The notes under the pieces: generated by a model
Seen by the model: the letters and a program-made list of their open reading frames with translations, nothing else
Database searches by the model: none
Told to the model about the DNA's origin: nothing
Translations under genes and position numbers: made by a program
Shown here: one piece after another, positions 7,101 through 9,289 of the stretch
Layout: every line of letters starts with the position of its first letter
How positions within the stretch are numbered: position 1 is the first letter of the stretch
Assembly (NCBI GenBank): GCA_027335515.1
Contig: DAHWHT010000277.1
Span: forward strand, 1 to 9,289
From: Clostridia bacterium
GTDB lineage: Bacteria; Bacillota_E; RBS10-35; JAJYVN01
Reading direction: 5' to 3'
DNA: 9,289 bases

Positions 7101-7486
7101 CTAAAGCCGATGCGGTCGGTAGCTTTCGCGCCCGATCGGCTTGCCTGCGCGGTCGCCGGCACCGATGTGCAAGAGCCCCGTGCCGGTGCTTCGGTAGGTC
7201 GCCTGCAACACACCGCCTCCGCCCTCCAGAAGGCGCGACCAATAGCGGTCCATATCGCGCAATCCTTGACTGTATTGGGCAGCGAGCGTGGCGGCCTCCT
7301 CGGCGGTCGGCAGATTCTGACGGCGAACCGCTTGGTAGCAGCACCAGCCAAACGGATCGCCAACCAAAAGGACACTTGTCGAACACCATCAAACCCAAGC
7401 CCTCAACAACGGCCTCCCTAAATCCCGTGCTCTGGGTCGAATCGGCTGGGCACCACCACCCACGCAGCCCCGGTTGCATCCACCAT
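7101..7486 (-). pseudogene. Frameshifted gene related in part to the next small protein
   Basis: Three minus-strand frames join into one sensible protein. ATG 7486 reads MVDATGAAWVVVPSRFDPEH and stops at TAG 7418. The next frame reads REAVVEGLGLMVFDK across roughly 7375-7415. A third frame, open to TAG 7101, reads VGDPFGWCCYQAVRR, NLPTAEEAATLAAQYSQG, LRDMDRYWSRLLEGGGG and ends in TYRSTGTGLLHIGAGDR plus a basic tail. The middle TAEEAATLAAQYSQGLRDMDRYWSRLLE would be a helix. The final motif has the same spacing as one in the downstream 76-residue protein. Both frame changes are in the same direction. A GTG at 7367 could start the last piece alone as an 88-residue protein. No family recognised. 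Confidence 0.45.
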
Positions 7487-7504
7487 CCAGGCAACGGGAG
7501 TCGG

Positions 7505-7522
7505 TTGTGTACATGTGTACAA
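7505..7522. promoter_or_regulatory. AT-rich operator-like element (TGTACATGT core), minus-strand side
   Basis: An 18-base imperfect dyad, TTGTGTACA followed by TGTGTACAA, with two mismatched pairs; it is also a direct repeat of TGTGTACA. It sits 18 bases upstream of ATG 7486 of the minus-strand ORF. It shares the nonamer TGTACATGT with the element at 7989-8002. Such A/T-rich words are rare in this sequence, so a protein-binding site is likely; TACA/TGTA half-sites are used by BlaI/MecI-type repressors, but no such regulator is visible here. Confidence 0.45.
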
Positions 7523-7551
7523 AGGATGGGCCCGCAGGAGGCGCCGCGCCG

Positions 7552-7818
7552 CTATTGTGCCGGGGACAGGTGGGCGGGGCCAATGGCCTCCGCATGCCAT
7601 TTGGCGCGCCGGTCCTCGCGGGGTTCTGCAGGGGTGAGCCGGCCCATCTCCTCCCGCCACGATGGCCCGCGGGGACCGGGCACAATGGCCTCGCCGGGCC
7701 ATCGCCTGGGCCGAGCGTACCCCTCATATTCCCCCTGGGCCCGAGCGCGGAGCAAGTTCGCACGCCCGGGCGGGGCGGTTGACCCAACAGGACGGAGGTA
7801 CGCGAATGCGCGCGGCAT
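7552..7818 (-). CDS. Short ORF with internal W-x-x-E-A-I repeats
   Basis: An 88-codon ORF from ATG 7818 to TAG 7552 with strongly G/C third positions. The second half carries a repeated motif: RWPGEAIVPGPRG, then SWREEMGRLTPAE, then KWHAEAIGPAHLSPAQ. The first and third copies are exactly 34 codons apart and correspond to a DNA direct repeat. An in-frame TGA lies just ahead of the start, and the G-rich GAGGGG is only two bases from the ATG, so the initiation signal is poor; ATG at about 7644 is an alternative. It could be the first gene of the minus-strand cluster or non-coding GC-rich DNA. No family recognised. Confidence 0.3.
   Translation of the reverse strand: MPRAFAYLRPVGSTAPPGRANLLRARAQGEYEGYARPRRWPGEAIVPGPRGPSWREEMGRLTPAEPREDRRAKWHAEAIGPAHLSPAQ
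7581..7702. repeat. Imperfect 20-base direct repeat, 102-base period
   Basis: CAATGGCCTCCGCATGCCAT (7581-7600) and CAATGGCCTCGCCGGGCCAT (7683-7702) share their first ten bases and last five. The offset of 102 bases is a multiple of three, so in the minus-strand ORF both copies are read in the same frame. A short duplication followed by divergence is the simplest explanation. Confidence 0.5.
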
Positions 7819-7890
7819 TGCCCCTCAATCCAGGGGACCGTCTCACCCATCATCAACGGCGTTGCGCATCGACGCGGCGGCACGGGGGGG

Positions 7891-7929
7891 CGCCCCGGGC
7901 CGCATCCGGCCGGCCGGCCGTCCCGGGCG
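7891..7929. repeat. Long GC-rich hairpin
   Basis: CGCCCCGGG (7891-7899) pairs with CCCGGGCG (7922-7929) with one bulged C. The loop holds GGCCGGCCGGCC, which is itself self-complementary. The region 7819-7988 has no supported gene. The structure may end transcription or be an extruding DNA element, but neither flank has a T-run. Confidence 0.35.
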
Positions 7930-7988
7930 TCCTTGGGCGCGGACCGCCGGCGGCATTGCGCAGGCGGTGCGGCCGTCTGGCCGTGCCC

Positions 7989-8002
7989 TACATGTACATG
8001 TA
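7989..8002. promoter_or_regulatory. Perfect 14-base palindrome TACATGTACATGTA, probable operator
   Basis: TACATGTACATGTA is a perfect palindrome made of two overlapping TACATGTA units. It lies 24 bases upstream of the leader ORF's ATG (8027) and 44 upstream of GTG 8047, where a promoter would sit; the following TATTGC could serve as a -10. It repeats TGTACATGT from the element at 7505-7522. A dimeric regulator controlling both flanking transcription units is a reasonable inference. Confidence 0.5.
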
Positions 8003-8026
8003 TTGCTTGCTCGTGGTGGAGACCAG

Positions 8027-8098
8027 ATGAAGGGTGTTGACGTTCCGTGCGGGAGACCTTGGCGGCGACCGGTCCACATGACGGTGCGGGAGCAGTGA
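8027..8098 (+). CDS. Possible 23-residue leader peptide
   Basis: ATG 8027 follows GGTGGAG with about six bases between, the best ribosome site in this part of the window. The ORF reads MKGVDVPCGRPWRRPVHMTV plus REQ and stops at TGA 8096-8098. That stop overlaps an in-frame GTG (8095) of the membrane gene as GTGA. A leader whose translation delivers ribosomes to the membrane gene is plausible. The peptide has four Arg and no run of one amino acid that would mark classic attenuation. Confidence 0.35.
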   Translation: MKGVDVPCGRPWRRPVHMTVREQ

Positions 8099-8532
8099 TC
8101 GCCGACCCCCCGTCGGCCCGTTCCTACGCCGTCCTGAAGTGGTTCCGTTTCTCTATGGTGGTGATGGCGCTACTGAACGTAGCCGCGCACCTCTTCGCCA
8201 GCCCGGGGCAGACCGGCGAGGTCACCTTCTGGCTGGAGACGGAAGTTGCCGCGTACGTGGTGGTCTCAGTGATCTACCTGCTGGGCCTGCGCAGTTGGTA
8301 TACGCCAGCGATCGGTTACTCTGTGCTCAACCTGGCGATCTACTTCGTCTCCGCGTTTGTGACCCTGCCTGGAATCACCCACAGCGCGCTGGTCGGTCAC
8401 GTGCAATTCGATAAGTATTCCTTCGGGCGCGCATTTTCCCTGATCCCGTGGGTATATCTGGTCGTTGTTGGGCTTGTGCTCAACCGGATGGACAAGGGCA
8501 GCAAGCTCGATGAGTTGCTGCGCGAGAGTTGA
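8047..8532 (+). CDS. Four-helix integral membrane protein of unknown function
   Basis: 161 residues from GTG 8047, or 145 from GTG 8095, which overlaps the leader ORF's stop. Numbered from GTG 8095, four hydrophobic helices are clear: about 18-35 (FRFSMVVMALLNVAAHLF), 49-65 (EVAAYVVVSVIYLLGLR), 71-92 (IGYSVLNLAIYFVSAFV) and 113-129 (SLIPWVYLVVVGLVLN). The C-terminus is charged (RMDKGSKLDELLRES), so both ends probably lie in the cytoplasm. A short outer loop after helix 1 carries ASPGQTGE, and a loop of about 20 residues between helices 3 and 4 carries HVQFDKYSFGR. Helices and charge pattern are intact with no frameshift, in contrast to the cluster to its left. I do not recognise the family. 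Likely regulated by the palindrome at 7989. GTG 8047 has AAGGGTG about ten bases upstream; the first 16 residues look unstructured. Confidence 0.78.
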   Translation: MRETLAATGPHDGAGAVIADPPSARSYAVLKWFRFSMVVMALLNVAAHLFASPGQTGEVTFWLETEVAAYVVVSVIYLLGLRSWYTPAIGYSVLNLAIYFVSAFVTLPGITHSALVGHVQFDKYSFGRAFSLIPWVYLVVVGLVLNRMDKGSKLDELLRES

Positions 8533-8561
8533 ACCTTCACCCCTGGGCGGGCTGCGGACAG

Positions 8562-8591
8562 CGGCGGCCGACCCGGCCCATGGGTCCGCCG
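8562..8591 (+). terminator. Possible GC-rich terminator hairpin after the membrane gene
   Basis: CGGCG (8562-8566) plus GACCC (8570-8574) can pair with GGGTC (8582-8586) plus CGCCG (8587-8591), with a three-base bulge and a seven-base loop. It lies 30 bases after the TGA at 8532. There is no T-run, so at best this is a U-less terminator or an mRNA end stabiliser. Confidence 0.3.
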
Positions 8592-8713
8592 CGCCGCCGC
8601 CGCCGCGGACATCCCGCGCCGACCCTGCCCTCCCCCTCCGCCTGCCAGCATCCGCCGCACTCTTTGTACGAGGGCCGGCCTGAGTAGCGGCGTGCGGTCC
8701 GGTCAAGAACGGT

Positions 8714-8929
8714 TCACCGCCGCGGGAGCCGGGGCGGGACCCTGTCGGCGGCAGGCGCGGGGCGGGGGTACGCGGGGCGAAGGGAAGGTGCGGCACCGAG
8801 GGCGGCGGAGCAGACCAGACGGCGCGGTCCGGTGGGATGACGGCCCAGGGCAGGAAGCGCCCCAGGGCGGCACCCGCCAGGGGGTGGCCGTCGTTGTCGG
8901 CGCAGGATGGCGTGTGTGTGGCCGGTCAT
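8714..8929 (-). pseudogene. Possible remnant of a membrane-bound metal-dependent hydrolase (YdjM/DUF457-like)
   Basis: ATG 8929 is preceded by GAGGGGA (8936-8942) with a six-base spacer, an excellent ribosome site. The start MTGHTHAIL resembles the opening of YdjM/DUF457 proteins, where an early THxAIG carries a metal-binding His. The frame then turns into Arg/Pro-rich sequence up to TGA 8714. In the next frame the reading is better from about 8900: DNDGHPLAGAALGRFLPWAV, similar to the first helix and the GALLPDID stretch of that family. It degrades after about 8820. A frameshifted, C-terminally eroded relic is my best guess; the match is short and rests on memory of the family pattern. A 71-residue protein from the first frame is the alternative. 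Confidence 0.28.
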
Positions 8930-8942
8930 GTCGCGTCCCCTC

Positions 8943-9182
8943 TATCGGGGCGCGGGGATAACTCGCCAATGAGCCAAGAATGATCCCGTGGCGCGCGCGC
9001 CCTACTGCTTTCAGAGCGGGATGCTTGCGCCAGCGTTCGACCTGGGGGAGACGGCACGCACGGAATGCTTTGACGGGCGGCCGTGTTTGCCCCGCGGGTT
9101 CGAATCCATCCGGAAACGCTCCCCCCCCTTATAGCATCGCAAACGGCAACGCGCTTTTCTCCGCGGGCACGTGCGCCGCCGC
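8943..9182. other. Region without a supported gene
   Basis: No frame here looks coding on either strand. GGTTCGAATCC at 9097-9107 matches a tRNA T-loop, and GGGGGAG (9044-9050) pairs with CTCCCCC (9119-9125). But the T-stem does not pair and the acceptor arm is nine bases too far, so no tRNA can be folded. It could be a relic of a tRNA gene. Confidence 0.4.
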
Positions 9183-9204
9183 GGCATCAGGCATGCCTGA
9201 TGCC
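9183..9204. promoter_or_regulatory. Perfect 22-base palindrome
   Basis: Each arm is GGCATCAGGCA and its exact complement follows with no spacer. It could form a cruciform or bind a dimeric regulator. As RNA it would be a nine-pair stem with a CATG loop, but no T-run follows on either strand. It lies 62 bases ahead of the possible gene start at 9267. Confidence 0.55.
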
Positions 9205-9252
9205 TGCCCTTCCATCAAAGGATGATGGCCGGCGTCGGTGCGCCCGCGGCCC

Positions 9253-9289
9253 TAGACTAGACCACCATGCTCCTAGACGCCATGGCCGT
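9253..9289 (+). promoter_or_regulatory. Possible promoter and leaderless gene start at the right edge
   Basis: TAGACT at 9253-9258 fits a TAnnnT -10 hexamer. ATG 9267 follows at the distance expected for transcription to begin at or just before the start codon, and no Shine-Dalgarno precedes it. The frame reads MLLDAMA to the window edge, too short to identify. I see no -35. CTAGAC occurs three times between 9252 and 9279. Confidence 0.25.

Noticed and set aside
7500..8010. CopY-type operator (TACAnnTGTA) at the TACATGTA sites
   Set aside because: The half-sites have no two-base spacer in either element, so the specific CopY box is not present.
8266..8796. 176-codon minus-strand ORF
   Set aside because: Half of it is antisense to the well-supported four-helix protein and the rest is Gly/Arg/Pro-rich, apart from a short piece used in the DUF457 suggestion.
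9044..9125. tRNA gene suggested by GGTTCGAATCC and a complementary GGGGGAG/CTCCCCC pair
   Set aside because: The T-stem next to the loop has mismatches and the acceptor strand is nine bases too far from it; no D-arm or anticodon arm could be drawn.
5400..9266. Transposon, CRISPR array or defence system in the gene-poor part
   Set aside because: I found no transposase or nuclease motif, no long terminal inverted repeats and no regularly spaced repeats.

Overview
The window is very GC-rich by eye and its clear genes use mostly G or C at third codon positions. That suggests a high-GC bacterium. The MurE-type ligase implies a peptidoglycan maker. High-GC Bacillota (Thermaerobacter, Symbiobacterium or Sulfobacillus type), Actinomycetota and Chloroflexota all fit, and the sequence alone does not decide between them.

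Positions 1-3554 are an ordinary plus-strand block. It holds the C-terminal part of a sugar-phosphate isomerase/epimerase-like TIM-barrel protein, a Gfo/Idh/MocA NAD(P)-dependent oxidoreductase 26 bases downstream (a likely carbohydrate-modifying pair), and after a 129-base gap a MurE-like Mur ligase with its own strong ribosome binding site. The ligase keeps its ATP-binding and carbamate-lysine motifs, but the motifs that read the added amino acid are altered.

Positions 3515-5366 are on the minus strand: an intact inosine/uridine-type nucleoside hydrolase, then a membrane-anchored protein with one N-terminal helix. The anchored protein overlaps the 3' end of the Mur ligase convergently by 40 bases.

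Positions 5474-7818 have no long intact gene, but the minus strand carries coding-like stretches that stay protein-like only if the reading frame is changed repeatedly. I read this as a row of small accessory genes, several broken by frameshifts: a basic/acidic low-complexity protein, a one-helix anchored protein split over three frames, a short aromatic-rich protein, a second protein sharing its TYxSxGTG-x6-GDR motif, and a short repeat-bearing ORF. Two stop/start junctions overlap as ATGA, as in coupled operons.

Positions 7500-8532 hold two AT-rich elements sharing TGTACATGT, one ahead of the minus-strand cluster and one ahead of a plus-strand four-helix membrane protein. The membrane gene is preceded by a 23-codon leader ORF whose stop overlaps an in-frame GTG.

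Positions 8533-9289 are largely non-coding: a GC-rich hairpin, a possible remnant of a membrane-bound metal-dependent hydrolase on the minus strand, a perfect 22-base palindrome, and a possible gene start at the right edge. Nothing here amounts to a recognised defence system, mobile element or CRISPR array. The most unusual material is the frame-shifted minus-strand cluster and the repeated AT-rich operator-like elements beside it.
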